Source of the DNA: Manihot esculenta
Lineage: Eukaryota > Streptophyta > Magnoliopsida > Malpighiales > Euphorbiaceae
DNA length: 64,000 bases
NCBI RefSeq assembly: GCF_001659605.2
Contig: NC_035162.2
Location: 31,934,153 to 31,998,152, forward strand
Reading direction: 5' to 3'
The position numbers were made by a program, and so were the translations under genes. The notes beneath the pieces were generated by a model. That model was not told the origin of the DNA and made no database searches. It saw only the letters and a list, made by a program, of their open reading frames with translations. Of this stretch, positions 45,105 to 56,676 are shown piece by piece; the stretch's first letter is position 1; the number at the start of each line of letters is the position of its first letter.

Positions 45105-47300
45105 TGTAATACCCGGCTAGACTCCGGTATTGGAATTCCTACCGTTCGGTGGAATCTCGGATGTCGGAGACCTCTAGAAGGGTAAAACCATGTTTTCATA
45201 AAATGTTTTAAATTGTTTTATGGTTTTAAGTAAAAAGGAATATGAGTTTTGTATGAAAATAGCCTTGAAGGAAAACCCAGGTTCGGCCGCCGAACCTCAA
45301 GTTCGGCCGCCGAACATGCAGGCATTTCGGGTGTGCCTTAGGCCCCCGAAGGCATAAGTGAGGGAAGTCCAGGTTCGGCCGCCGAACCTCAAGTTCGGCC
45401 GCCGAACATGGCATGCATGCGGAGGCACGTTCGGCCCCCGAATGTGGCCTGGCCAACCACTATAAAAGGGTCCCTTAGCCGAAAACGGGCGAGCTTTTTC
45501 CCCATTTTCGGCCAAGGTGAGCTCTCCGCTGCCCCTCACCGATCTTGAGTTCTTTCCTTCAAATCTTTCACGATTTTTCACAAGTTTGCATCTTGTTTTG
45601 AAGATTTTCGAGTTTAAAGCAAGTTTTGGAGCTTGAGGTTCAAGAACTCAAATCTCTCCCATCTTCGAGCTAGGGTCATTTTCCTCTCGATCTTCAAGAG
45701 GTAAGGGCCGATCTTGAGCTCACTATATGTTTTTAACAAGTTTTAAGTTGTTTCTTGAAGTAGAAATGCATGTGTAGGGTTTTATGAGTTTTTGTGTTGT
45801 TTGATGTGTTGTAGATGTGGTTTTAGATGGTTTGAAGCCCCTAGGAGCTTGTATGCTTGTGTATGTGTGTTGTAGAATAGGTTTATACATGTTTGGATGG
45901 AATGGGAGGCGTATGTGCATATGGGAGCCAAGTTTCTGCCCTTTGGCAGAAACCAGGTTCGGCAGCCGAAGGACTTTCGGCCGCCGAACATGGTTGGGGA
46001 GGCAAGCCTTTCGGCTGCCGAAGCCTGCCCCCGAAAAGAGACTTTCGTCTCTGTCTGGGACTTTCGGCCGTCGAAGGTGCCGCCGAACTTGCCTGGATTT
46101 TGACTCTGGAGGGACTTTCGGCCGCCGAAGGTGCCGCCGAACTTGCCCTGTTCAGCCTTCCTTTGCATGTTTTTGCATGATTGTTTTGAGGTATTTTAGG
46201 GGGTTTTTGGGGGATGTTTTTAGAGTTATGTTCTAGTTGTTTGGTCCCTCATTTGAGTCCACCTATGTAGGTTCGGACCCGAGGAACCGAAGACCCCAGC
46301 AGTGAGTTCAGCTGCTTCTGAGTCAGTAGAGCTTCAGCCAGAGGTGAGTAGAATAAACCTTTACGATTTAAAGCAAATAAATTATAAAGTTTTTAGCATG
46401 TTCATGCATCATGAATACCATGTGATGATTTAGGTTGTTTGTATTAGAATTCACGAATATGTTGCATTGCTTTTATAATGTTGATGTGGATTGGTTATTG
46501 GATGATCCTTTAGTCCTCATATGATATGATGATGTTACGACATGATACGGTATGGAAGTCCAGGTTGTACCCATTCTACGTCCCTGGCACATTGGAATGT
46601 TATGATATGTTATGTTAAGAGAAAGACCGGTTGTACCCATTCTACGTCCCGGCACTTTGGAATGTAGAGGACTATTGGTGACAATACCATCCGAGATGTG
46701 ATTTGTTGTGATGTGTTGCATTACATGATGGCATGAGAATTTAAATGTTGTTTTTCATTATTCTGCTCACTGGGCTCTAGTAGCTCATCCCTTTTCCCTA
46801 ATCCCCCAGGATTGCAGGTATGGGCTAGACAGAGAAGTCAAGAAGAGTAAAGTCATGTGTTTGTAATAGATAGAAAGTGGACATGATAAATTGTAAGATG
46901 ATGTAAAGTTTGAATAGTCATGTTATGTATAATGATATTGAGGATTAGAAGTTGTGCTTGACCCTATGGATGTTGTTATCCCTTTTAATACATGATCTTA
47001 GATGTTTTATGATGTAGATGTAAACCAACTCAACACATGTTATGTCACCCTTTGGGGACATTGATGAGATCCCACAGAGGGGTCAAGTTTATGATTATGA
47101 CTATGTTCAGTGCATGCACAGGTTGAGTTTGGTGTATGATAGAATGTATGAAGGAAAGTTTTAATTTTTATGTATGTTGTTGATCATGTATGGGATTAAA
47201 CAGATTTACAGGTTACATGTCAGGGTTGCTACGGGTCCCGGCGGCCTTAAGCCGATCTGGATCCTAGCGCCGGTAGCGGTCCGATTTTCGGGTCGTTACA
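45105..47300 (+). repeat. Solo LTR of family A inside B3
   Basis: 2196 bp, TGTAATACCCGG...GGTCGTTACA, flanked by gaatg (45100-45104, 47301-47305). It resembles the LTRs of A-el3 and A-el6 (ACTCCGGTATTGG start). TATA box TATAAAA at 45471-45477 just after the first TTCGGC array (45280-45442); second array 45958-46145; two minisatellite variants 46557-46657. Confidence 0.95.
45471..45477 (+). promoter_or_regulatory. TATA box in solo LTR
   Basis: TATAAAA followed by GGGTCCC, just after the palindrome array. With no element attached, it could only drive flanking sequence. Confidence 0.6.
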
Positions 47301-48030
47301 GAATGTGCAAGGCATGAGGTGGCAAGCATGTGATCTTTGGATTTAGCTTCCTTAATAAGCTGGATTTTAAAATTCAAAATTTGAATATGAATCTTGAAGA
47401 TTTGAATTTCAAAATACTTTCCTTATTTGGCTCTTCATTTATGGTAACTTGAGACTTGGCTTCTTGAATAAGGAAAAGGCTACTTGGAGATTTGAAATTT
47501 GAATTTCAAATTGCTTTGGCTGAATGTTCTTTCCTTCTTTGCCACTTTCCTTATTTAGAACTTTCCTTATTTAGCTTCACTTGATTCCAACTTGGCAGGC
47601 TTGCTCTCCTTTGCTTCATTTAAGGCAGTTTTAAGGGTATTTTCTCCAAAATGTCATTTTTCATCATTTTCTGCAAAATAATGTTAAGAGCGCTAAATTA
47701 AGCAGAAATCATGTAAATAATCATCAATAATATCAAGATAAAATGGACTAAATTATGCTCTATCACTTCTGTTTGTGCAGCAGCTAGAGGTTGTTGGTTG
47801 CTGTGCTGGTGGAAGGTCTGCCTGCTGGGCTGTTGCTGCGCGATGGTAGGCCTGCTAGTGTGCCTGCTGATCTGCTGCCTCTTGCGCAATAATTATCTTG
47901 GAGTTCATGCGCTTTTGAGAGGGAGAAGTTTTGAGAAGAAGTAGAAGTGTGGAGAGGGAAGAATAAAACACTGAGTTTAAATGGAAAAAGTACTGCCCTA
48001 TTTGGCTCCTCATGATATCTCTGCCTTGGT

Positions 48031-48377
48031 TGTTTGCCCAGGTTGTGTAGGCAAACAACTTGGTCGAACAGTGTCACGTAGTGGCATCTGGTGCATTGCT
48101 AGCAAGTTCTCGCACGAGGGCTTTTTGTCTGCCTAGTTGTGTGGGCAAACAGGCTAGTCAAACAGGTTTGGGCTTGGTGCAGCGTGCTATGCGCGAGGCT
48201 GCTGCTGTTCGGGTGGACAATGTCCTAATCTTCCTCCTTCAGCGGTTTGCCCAGTTTGTTTGGGCAAACAGTTGGCCAAACATCTTTCTTCTGCAGAATA
48301 GTTTAAACCTGAAAGTGGGTTAAAGCATATGGTTTCAGCACATCTGGTCTGATTTGCCCTTGTTGTTTGGGCAAACA
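48031..48377 (-). repeat. Cluster of four GTTTGCCCA/TGGGCAAAC hairpins, B2
   Basis: Copies at 48031-48057, 48127-48150, 48245-48269 and 48352-48377, each an inverted repeat of 8-10 bp with a 6-10 bp spacer, often followed by a further TCAAACA or CCAAACA half-site. They lie just after the integrase stop on the element strand. A poly-T run follows at 48390-48412. Confidence 0.8.
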
Positions 48378-48427
48378 AACACATATCTCTTTTTTTCTTT
48401 TTTTTTTTTTGGAATTAAGCCTTGTTC

Positions 48428-48646
48428 CTATGGAGGATGATTTAGTGGAATTTCTTCCACCACTTGTACTGCAAACTCCTCATAGAACGGTTTCAGACGA
48501 TACCCATTTACTTTGAAGATCTTCCCTGTTTCTATGTTGCGAATATCTACGGCACCATGGGGATAAGTATTTTCTAGGATGAATGGCCCAATCCACCTAG
48601 ACCGTAGTTTACTTGGAAATAATTTCAAACGAGAATCGAAGAGCAA
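48428..48646 (-). pseudogene. Integrase C-terminus, Athila-like, B2
   Basis: 72 codons with [17 protein letters not shown], then FPYGAV-like [24 protein letters not shown] and the end VQVVEEIP. This is the C-terminal DNA-binding part of Athila/Tat integrases. The upstream region is interrupted by a stop near 48667 and lost at 48720 where the B4 LTR begins. Confidence 0.85.
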
Positions 48647-49068
48647 GACTTTCTCACCAATCTTGAATTACTTTCTTGAAATATGCCTGTCATGGAAGGC
48701 TTTGGTTTTAGCTTTGTAGTTGACTGTGCAGTTATCGAAGCCGGTCAAAAATAACCTTTTTGGTTATCAACAATTTCACAACTGTAGATAGTGGCAAAAG
48801 AATAGAATCCACAGGGAATTGATACTTACTTATTTTTGTATCAATGACCAAGTAAATAAATAGACAATAAAAGTAAATTGGGGGTTTTAAGGTGTAATAC
48901 CCGGCTAGACTCCGGTATCGGAATTCCTACCGTCCGGTGGAATCTCGGATGTCGAAAACCTCTAGAAGGGTAAAATCATGTTTTTATAAAATGTTTTAAT
49001 GTATTTTATGATTTTAAGTAAGAAAGAAAATGAGTTTTTTCATGGAAACAACCTTGGAGGAAGACCCA

Positions 49069-49235
49069 GGTTCGGCCGCCGAACCTCAAGTTTGGCTGCC
49101 GAACATGCATGTATTTCGGGAGTACTTTAGGCCCCCGAAGGCATGAGTGAGGGAAGTCCAGGTTCGGCCGTCGAACCTTATGTTCAGCCGCCGAACATGG
49201 CATGCATGCGGAGGTATGTTAGGCCCCCGAAAGTG
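49069..49235 (+). repeat. TTCGGC palindrome array upstream of TATA, A-el6
   Basis: TTCGGCCGCCGAA and decayed forms (TTTGGCTGCCGAA, TTCGGCCGTCGAA, TTCAGCCGCCGAA), ending 16 bp before the TATA box. Most changes from the consensus are C to T or G to A at CG sites. Confidence 0.82.
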
Positions 49236-49250
49236 GCCTGGCCAGCCACC

Positions 49251-49257
49251 TATAAAG
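49251..49257 (+). promoter_or_regulatory. TATA box, A-el6 5' LTR
   Basis: TATAAAG in CCACCTATAAAGGGGTCC; partner in the 3' LTR at 57016-57022. Confidence 0.68.
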
Positions 49258-49491
49258 GGGTCCCCATGTCCGAACGGGTGAGTTTTTCTTCTCGTTTTCA
49301 GCCAAGGTGAGTTCTCCGCCGTCCCTCATCGATTTTGAGCTTCTTCCTTCGAATCTTCATGATTTTCTTATGAGTTTTCACTTGGTTTGAAGATATTTGA
49401 GCAAAAGAGCAAGTTTTGAAGCTTGGAGACCAAAGAGTTGATTTCTCCCCATCTCCAAGCTAGGATCGTCTTTCCTCTCGATCTTCAAGAG

Positions 49492-50152
49492 GTAAGCTTA
49501 GATCCGACCTTCCTTGTATGTTTTAAACAAGTTTTATGAAGATCTATGGGGTAGAAATGCATGATTAGGTTTATGTTGAGTTTTTGGTTTATGTTGTGTT
49601 TATGGACAATGTGGGTTGTTTATGCATGTTTGATGTGTTGTAATTGGGGTTTAGGATAGTTTGAGACCCCTATATGCTTGTTGGCTTGAGTTTGCTTGTT
49701 GTAGAATAGGTAAATGCATGTGTGATTGGATTGGGAGGTTTTTATGCATGAAGAGGCTGAGTTCTGTCCTTGGGAAGAACTCAAGTTCGGCAGCCGAAGG
49801 CTCTTTCGGCCGCCGAACCTGCTTGTGGAGGCCAGCTTTTGGCTGCCGAACCCTGCCCCCGAAAGTGGACTTTCGGCTCTAGAGGGGAGATTCGGCCGCC
49901 GAAGGTGTTGCCGAACATGCATGAGTTTCGTCTCTGGAGGGAACCTTCGGCCGCCGAAAGTGCCGCCGAAGGTGCATGACTTTCGTCTCTGGAGGGAATT
50001 TCGGCTGCCGAACCTGCCGCCGAAAGTGCCCTGTTCAGCCATCCTTTGCATGATTCCTATGATTGTTTTAAGGTGTTTTAGGGGGTTTTTGGGGAGTATT
50101 TTAGAGTCATGTTCTAGTATGTTTGGTCCCTCATTTAAGTCCACCTGTGTAG
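49492..50152 (+). other. Possible intron 1 in LTR leader, A-el6
   Basis: AAGAG precedes GTAAGC at 49492; the end is CTGTGTAG at 50152. Contains the second TTCGGC array. Same layout as A-el4 17821-18410 although the sequences have diverged. A consensus-based inference. Confidence 0.4.
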
Positions 50153-50224
50153 GTTCAGACCCGAGGAACCGAGGGCCTCAGCAGTGAGTCGGCTGTTTCA
50201 GAGTCTTGTCAGAGCTAGCCTAAG

Positions 50225-50743
50225 GTGAGTAGAATGACTCTTTACGTTTTTAAGCAAATAATGAAGGTTTTAGCATGATTCATGCATCATGAATGCCATG
50301 AGATATACTAGGTTGTTTGCATTAGAATTCACGAATATGTTGCATTGCATATTATGTTGTTGATGTGGATGAATGTTGAGTGATCCTCTAGCCCTCGTAT
50401 GAAATGATATGGTATGATATGATGATGATACGGTATGAAAGTCCAGGAAGACCCATTCTACGTCCCTGGCACTATGTAAGAGAAAGTCCAGGAAGACCCA
50501 TTCTACGTCCCTGGCACGTTGGAATGTTATGACATGATATGTAAGGGAAAGACCAGGACCCATTCTACGTTCTGGCACTATTGGATTATGTAGAGGGCTA
50601 TCGGTGACAAGTTCATCCTTAATGTGATTTGTTTGTGATGTGATGCATTTCATGAAAGCATGGACTTTAAATTTAATGTTTTACTATTCTGCTCACTGGG
50701 CTCTAGTAGCTCACCCCATTTCCCTAATCCCCCAGGTTTGCAG
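50225..50743 (+). other. Possible intron 2 in LTR leader, A-el6
   Basis: CTAAG precedes GTGAGT at 50225; CCTAATCCCCCAGG and TTTGCAG end it at 50743. Contains the CCAGG/CCTGG variants. It would leave a 72-base exon (50153-50224). Confidence 0.42.
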
Positions 50744-51202
50744 GTACGGGATAGGCCAGAATGTCAAGAAGAGTAAAGTTATGTTATGTAATAGTTAGAT
50801 TTGGACATGATGAAATGTAAAGTATTGAATAGTTATGTAATGTAATAGTGTTGTTGAGGATAGACCTGTGCTTGACCCCAGTATGTTGTTAATCTCTTTT
50901 GAGTACATGATTTTAGTGATGTTTTATGTAGACCAAACTTAATGCATGTTATGTTACCCCATTGGAGCATTGTTGAGGGCTCCAGTGTGGGGTTAATGAT
51001 TATGTTTATGTTTAGTGCATGCACAGGTTGAGTTTGGTGAATGAATGAAAAGAAAAGTTCAAAATTTTTATGTATGTGTTGATCATGTATGGGATTAAAC
51101 GGGTATACAGGATGTATGTTTGGCTTGCTACGGGTCCCGGCGGCCTTAAGCCGATCTCGATCCTAGCGCCGGTAGCGGTCCGATTTTCGGGTCGTTACAG
51201 AT

Positions 51203-51216
51203 TGGTATCAGAGCCC
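51203..51216 (+). other. Primer binding site, A-el6
   Basis: TGGTATCAGAGCCC, three bases after the LTR, complementary to initiator-Met tRNA. Confidence 0.94.
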
Positions 51217-51471
51217 TAGGTTCATATGGTCGGACCTAGAGTGTAGGGCTCATAGATGTTCTAGGAGGTCATGCACAATAGGAAAAATCATGTCCACTAG
51301 GATAGGATGCAGAGTCCTGTCTTGAATAATGATGTGAAATGCCATGATTCTATGCATGTGCATTAATGTTATGCTATGATATGTGATATATGTGATGCGG
51401 GTTCATGTGTTTGCACATGAACCATTTGATGCTAATGTTTGAATGATGGGTGTTGTTTTTCAGTAAGCAAG
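51217..51471 (+). other. 5' leader of A-el6
   Basis: Non-coding; the reverse form of the shared block (TCATGTCCACTAGGAT, GAGTCCTGTCTT) is at about 51289-51324. Confidence 0.6.
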
Positions 51472-52851
51472 ATGAGAGAAACTCGTCGATCTGCACGATT
51501 GACTGGAGTACCACCGGAGGATGAGGGCATGAGTGCCCGTCCCCCTGCATTGCCAAGGGTAATGTCTAGCAGGTCTAGCAGGTAAAGAGCAGTGAGAGAC
51601 CCTAGAAGGTCTTTGGATATGAACAGAAGCAGAAGGGGAACAGTTCAAGGAGGAATGTCCAAGGATGTGGGGGATGATATGGATGTGGATCAGAGGAGGG
51701 ATGGCAGTCTTGGAGTGAGTATGTCGGAAGAGGGCATGGGAGAGTCCCAAGGAGGCACTCAGGCCTCGGGATTTGTTCAGCCACCCCAGTACCCACCCTT
51801 TTCTCAGAATCCCGGGTATTCGATGGGAGGTACATCAGATTACCCTAGCTTTAACCCTTACCACTCTCACATGCCATACCCACCTTTCTACCCAAAGTAC
51901 CCTATGTACCCACCCCCATCTTTCTACCCAGGTCCAGCAAACCCTACCCCAGGGAATGTTGCACCTCCTCCACCACCAGCAGAACCTACTGTCCCAGTAA
52001 CCCAAGACCCCAAACCTAGCTCATCTGGTGGGAGCAAGGTCAAGATGACTGAGTACATGAAGCTGGGTGCTCCCCAGTTTGAAACCGGTGATGACCCATT
52101 TGTGTACCTTGAGAGGGTCAAGATGATTACAGATGAGATAGGAGCTGATGACAGTAGAGCCATCCAGATGGCTGGGTTCACACTAAAATGCAAGAAGGCC
52201 CGTGAGTGGTTTAAGAACTATGTGAACCCGAGGTTGGATAGTCTATCCTGGGAGGAGTTTGCTAATGAGTTTGCAGGATGGGCTTTCCCTGACAGTTCAA
52301 GGGAGCTGAAGATGATTGAGTTTGAGCAGTTGAGGCAGACGGATGAGATGAGTGTGGATGAGCACACAGATAGGTTTTTGGAGCTCTTGCCGTTTGCCGA
52401 GCAGAATCTGGATACAGATCAGAAGAAGTCAAGGAGGTATATCATGAAGCTCCATTCCAGGTATTCCTCCTTTATTCAGTCAGCAGAGAGGGAGAGTTTC
52501 CATGCCATTGTGGATATGGCTCGAAGGATGGAGGCTAGTGCAATCATCGAAGGGAAAGTCAAGCAGTCAGTGGCACAACCTTCTGGTTCCAAGACCCCAG
52601 GTGGGGGAAGAATAGACCCTTCTTCTCTGAGTTCAGCTAGTAAGAGGTGGAGCAATACCACTAAAAAGTCAAAGAAGAACAAGTTTTGGAACAAGATCAA
52701 GTCAGGTCTGGGATTAGGAAGTGGCTCGAGCTCAGGTGCAGACAATGCAGTATGTAGAAAGTGTGGGAAGCCGCACAAGGGTGTATGTCTGGTTGGGACA
52801 ACAGCCTGCTTCAGATGTGGGCAGGAGGGACATGGCACGGGAGTGTCCTAG
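51472..52851 (+). pseudogene. gag of A-el6
   Basis: Starts at ATG 51472 (MRETRRSARL). TAA at 51583-51585 stops it after 37 codons. The same frame then runs through proline/tyrosine repeats, capsid ([36 protein letters not shown]) and the lysine-rich linker to the knuckles ([21 protein letters not shown]). At about 52833 two bases are missing relative to the other copies, so the frame shifts in the middle of the second knuckle and ends soon after. Confidence 0.9.
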
Positions 52852-54310
52852 AGCAGCTTTTGTGGCACAGTCTCAGCAGACAGCCTCTGGTAGTGTGGCT
52901 CAACCAGTAGCTCCAGCCGCGACTCAGACCAGTGGTAGAGGCAGAGGGAGAGGGGCAGCCTCTTCTTCAGCGGGTTTCAGAGGTGAAGGTCCATCAGCCC
53001 CAGCACGGATCTTCACAATGACACAGCAGGAGGCAAATGCATCAAACACCGTGGTGTCAGGTAATCTCATCATTGGTTGTTTAGATGTTTATGCCTTAAT
53101 GGACCCTGGTGCATCTCATTCTTTCATTGCTCCGAGGGCCGTCGAGAGGTTGGGATTGATGGTCTCTGGGTTAGAGTGTCCCCTATGGGTCAGTGGACCC
53201 AAGTGCGACCCATCAGTGGCAGAGTCAGTCTGCCAGTATAGTCCAGTTTTTGTTGAGGGAAGATGCCTTTCAGCCGACCTTGTGGTTCTAGATTTGACAG
53301 ATTTTGACGCCATTCTAGGGATGGATTGGCTATCTACCCATGGTGCTACCTTGGATTGCAGAAACAAGGTAGTCAAGTTCAGATGTCAGGATGGATCAGA
53401 GGTTGTCTTTAGAGGAGACAGGGGGAGTACACCTAGAGGTTTGATATCAGCCCTACAGGCTCGTAGGCTACTCAGGAGGGGTTGTCAGGGTTTTCTAGCT
53501 CATGTGAGAGAGCTGGATAGTCATGTTAGAGAGCCCGCCTCAGTGCCCGTGGTCAGAGAGTTTATAGACGTTTTCCCAGACGAGCTGCCAGGTTTACCAC
53601 CTGCTAGGGAGATAGAGTTCGAAATTGAGTTAATGCCTGGAACTAGACCAATCTCTATCCCTCCCTACAGGATGGCACTAGCAGAATTGAAAGAGCTTAA
53701 AGAGCAGTTGCAAGAGTTGGTAGATAAGGGCTTCATCCGACCGAGTACCTCACCTTGGGGTGCTCCAGTGCTATTTGTGAAAAAGAAAGATGGATCCCTT
53801 AGACTTTGTATCGACTACAGGCAGTTGAATAAGGTCACTACCAAGAACAAGTACCCATTGCCAAGGATCGACGATCTATTCGACCAGCTAGCAGGAGCAG
53901 GTTATTTCTCTAAAATAGATCTGAGATCGGGGTATCATCAGTTGAGGATAAGAGAGGAAGATGTGCCGAAGACGGCGTTCAGGACCAGATATGGGCATTA
54001 TGAGTTCCTTGTGATGCCGTTCGGGTTAACCAATGCCCCTGCAGCATTCATGGATCTCATGAACAGAGTATTTAGCCAGTACCTGGATCACTTTGTTATT
54101 GTCTTCATAGATGATATCTTAGTGTATTCCAGGAATGCAGAGGAGCATGCCCATCATCTGAGGTTAGTTCTGCAAACCTTGAGGTTACACGGCTTGTATG
54201 CCAAGTTCTCCAAGTGTGAGTTCTGGTTGAGGAGCATTTCATTCTTGGGGCATGTTGTGTCAGAAAATGGGATAGAGGTGGACCCCCAAGAAGGTAGAAG
54301 CCGTAGCTAA
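52832..54310 (+). pseudogene. protease and RT, A-el6
   Basis: Follows gag in another frame: [10 protein letters not shown], linker, protease with [11 protein letters not shown] and [11 protein letters not shown], then RT with [45 protein letters not shown] and FIDDILVYS. At about 54285 an extra C in GACCCCC shifts the frame and the product ends at 54310. The RT active site is intact. Confidence 0.9.
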
Positions 54311-55769
54311 CTGGCCTAGACCCACTGCAGTGATAGAGATCAAGAGCTTCTTGGGTTTGGCAGGTTGCTACAAGAGGTTCATTCAGGACTTCTCTAAGAT
54401 TGCAGCTCCTATGACCAGACTGACTAAGAAGAACCAGAGGTTTGTGTGGACCGACCAGTGTGAGGAGAGCTTTGAGGAGCTAAAGAAGAGGTTGACTTCA
54501 ACACCGGTGTTAGCTCTACCGACCAGTAATGAGGTCTTCACAGTCTATTGCGATGCGCCCCGTGTGGGACTGGGTTGTGTGCTAATGCAGAATGAAAGGG
54601 TGATTGCTTATGCTTCTAGGCAGCTGAAGAAGCACGAGTTGAATTACCCTACACATGACCTAGAGATGGCAGCAGTAATCTTGGCACTCAAGATGTGGAG
54701 GCATTACCTTTATGGGGTAAAATGTGAGATCTTCACAGATCATAAGAGCCTGCAGTACATCTTGAGTCAGAGAGAGTTGAATCTGAGGCAGAGAAGATGG
54801 ATAGAACTACTTAGTGACTACGATTGCAAGATTCAGTATCATCCGGGTAAGGCAAATGTTGTGGCAGACGCCTTAAGCCGGAAATCACTTGGCAGTTTGT
54901 CCCATATTTCAGCAGAGAGGAGACCAGTAGTGAGGCAGTTCTTCGAGCTCATCAATGAAGGTTTGCAGTTGGAGTTATCTGGTATAGGTGCTTTGATAGC
55001 CCAGATGAGAGTAACACCTGTGTTTTTGGAGCAGATGGCTCAGAAACAGCACGAGGACCCAGAGTTAGTAAAGATTGCCAGGACTGTTCAGTCAGGCAAG
55101 AACGAAGAGTTTAGATTTGACAGTAAGGAGATCCTCCGCTATGGGAATAGATTGTGTGTACCAGATGACGTGGGTCTGAAGGGAGACATTATGAGGGAGG
55201 CTCATAATGCCAAATACAGTGTTCACCCTGGAGCCACCAAAATGTATCAAGATCTGAAGAGAGTGTATTGGTGGCCAGCTATGAAGAGAGAAGTGGCACA
55301 GTTTGTGTCAGCCTGCGAAATATGTCAGAGGGTGAAGCTGGAACATCAGAAGCCGGCTGGAATGCTTAACCCACTACCTATTCCAGAGTGTAAATGGGAG
55401 AATATAGCTATGGACTTCGTGGTGGGGTTACCGGCAGCATCCAACAGATTGGACTCCATATGGGTGATTGTGGATAGACTGACCAAATCTGCCCACTTCA
55501 TCCCTGTTAGGAGTGGCTATTCTGTGGACAAGTTGGCACAGGTGTATGTTGATGAGATTGTCAGGCTGCATGGGGTTCCTGTTTCAATAGTGTCTGATAG
55601 AGGGCCCCAGTTCACCTCCAGGTTTTGGCGGAGTCTGCAGAACGCTATGGGTACTAGGTTGGATTTTAGCACTGCTTTCCATCCACAGACGGATGGACAA
55701 TCTGAGAGGACCATCCAAACAATAGAAGATATGCTCAGAATGTGTGTGCTAGATTTTGGCGGTTCTTGA
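54311..55769 (+). pseudogene. RT end, RNase H and integrase core, A-el6
   Basis: Resumes after the frameshift with [10 protein letters not shown], RNase H ([50 protein letters not shown]) and integrase (zinc site, [30 protein letters not shown]). The CAG that is TAG in A-el2 and A-el3 is intact. Ends at TGA 55767-55769 (TGG in the other copies) in the GGSW motif. Confidence 0.9.
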
Positions 55770-56562
55770 AGGGAGCATCTACCTTTGGTGGAGTTTGCTT
55801 ACAATAACAGCTATCATGCTAGCATAGGGATGGCTCCATATGAAGCTTTGTATGGAAGGAAGTGCAGATCGCCTGTTTGCTGGGAGGAAGTTGGAGAAAG
55901 GGCCTTGGCAGGGCCTGAGCTAGTAGAGATCACCAGCAGAGTGGTGCCCATGATCAGAGAAAGGATCAAGACTGCTGTGAGCAGGCAGAAGAGTTATGCA
56001 AATATCTGCAGGAGGCTAGTTGTAACGACCCCAAAATGGACCGTCACCGGCGCTAGGATTCAGGTCGGCTTAAGGCCGCCAGAACCCGTAGCAAGCCTGC
56101 TATATTCTCTGTGTACCTGTATGACACTAGTAGAGTTTCAGGAGGGGGATTTGGTATTGCTCAAGGTGTCTCCTATGAAAGGGTTGATTCGATTTGGGAA
56201 GAAAGGTAAACTAGCTCCACGGTACATCGGACCCTTTGAGATCTTGCAGAAGATCGGGAATGTATCGTATAAGCTTGATTTACCTGCTTCAATGGAGAGA
56301 ATCCATCCGGTTTTCCATGTTTATATGTTGAGGAAATTCGTGTCAGATCCGGGCAAGGTTCTTAGTGAGCCTGATGTGGAGATCCAAGAAGATCTCACTT
56401 ATGTTGAGCAGCCAGTTCGGATCATAGACACCCAGATCAGAAAGCTAAGGAACAAGGAAATCCCGATGGTAAAAGTCCTTTAGAATCACCACAACATCGA
56501 GGAGTGTACCTGGGAGACACGGGAGTCCATGCTCTAGCAATATCCTCATCTCTTCTAAGGTG
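55770..56562 (+). pseudogene. Integrase C-terminus and chromodomain with inserted LTR end, A-el6
   Basis: Same frame after the [23 protein letters not shown], then RRL at 56020, where 111 bp (37 codons, 106-bp insert plus duplication) is inserted without breaking the frame. It resumes with [16 protein letters not shown] and the chromodomain. Further stops are at 56481-56483 (TGG to TAG, in the chromodomain) and 56535-56537 (CAG to TAG, near the end). Confidence 0.9.
56021..56126 (-). mobile_element. 106-bp LTR-end insertion with its own target duplication
   Basis: Begins TGTAACGACCCC and follows the first 100 bp of A-el2-type LTRs (plus-strand form) up to GTGTACCTGTA, then ends TGACA. Flanked by ctagt (56016-56020, 56127-56131). 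TG...CA ends and a 5-bp duplication are what an integrase insertion leaves, but the rest of the LTR is missing. It could be a minute solo LTR from a deleted element or an aborted or abnormal integration. Confidence 0.8.
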
Positions 56563-56640
56563 AGTGCTATGTGCTTTGTGTGTATGTTGATGTTTTATGC
56601 TTTGTATGATCATGTTTTGTGCCATGCTATGTTTGTTGAT

Positions 56641-56662
56641 GAACATTCGGGGACGAATGTTC
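56641..56662 (+). other. Stem-loop before polypurine tract, A-el6
   Basis: Perfect 9-bp arms GAACATTCG (56641-56649) and CGAATGTTC (56654-56662) around loop GGGA; TTAAGGGGGAAGAA (polypurine tract) follows. Confidence 0.78.
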
Positions 56663-56676
56663 TTAAGGGGGAAGAA
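56663..56676 (+). other. Polypurine tract, A-el6
   Basis: TTAAGGGGGAAGAA directly before the LTR. Confidence 0.88.

Larger units (their letters stand above)
43724..47765 (-). repeat. B3: solo Athila-like LTR with a nested solo LTR
   Basis: Starts TGACTCGCGG and ends GCTCTATCA (plus strand), flanked by cttct (43719-43723, 47766-47770). About 1841 bp without the nested family A LTR and its duplication. No internal region. A TATA-like TTTTTATA (minus) lies at about 44778. Confidence 0.94.
42634..48720 (-). mobile_element. B2: minus-strand Athila-like 3' region, truncated
   Basis: Segments 42634-43723 and 47771-48720, separated by solo LTR B3. Reading right to left: integrase C-terminus, a non-coding region with hairpin motifs, and the AT-rich 3' non-coding region up to where B1 inserted. 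The 3' LTR and most of pol are not visible; B4 replaces the sequence to the right of 48720. Confidence 0.78.
48893..51199 (+). repeat. 5' LTR of A-el6
   Basis: Order: first TTCGGC array 49069-49235, TATA 49251-49257, donor-like GTAAGC (49492), second array 49784-50028, TGTGTAG acceptor-like site (50152), donor-like GTGAGT (50225), minisatellite variants 50441-50577, CTAAT branch-like motif and TTTGCAG acceptor-like site (50743). Confidence 0.95.

Noticed and set aside
45471..45477. Promoter of a host gene
   Set aside because: The TATA box lies in a solo LTR and no gene follows; the downstream sequence is LTR leader and then B3.
48390..48412. Poly-T run as a LINE or retrogene tail
   Set aside because: No target duplication or coding region beside it; it lies within the B2 3' region.
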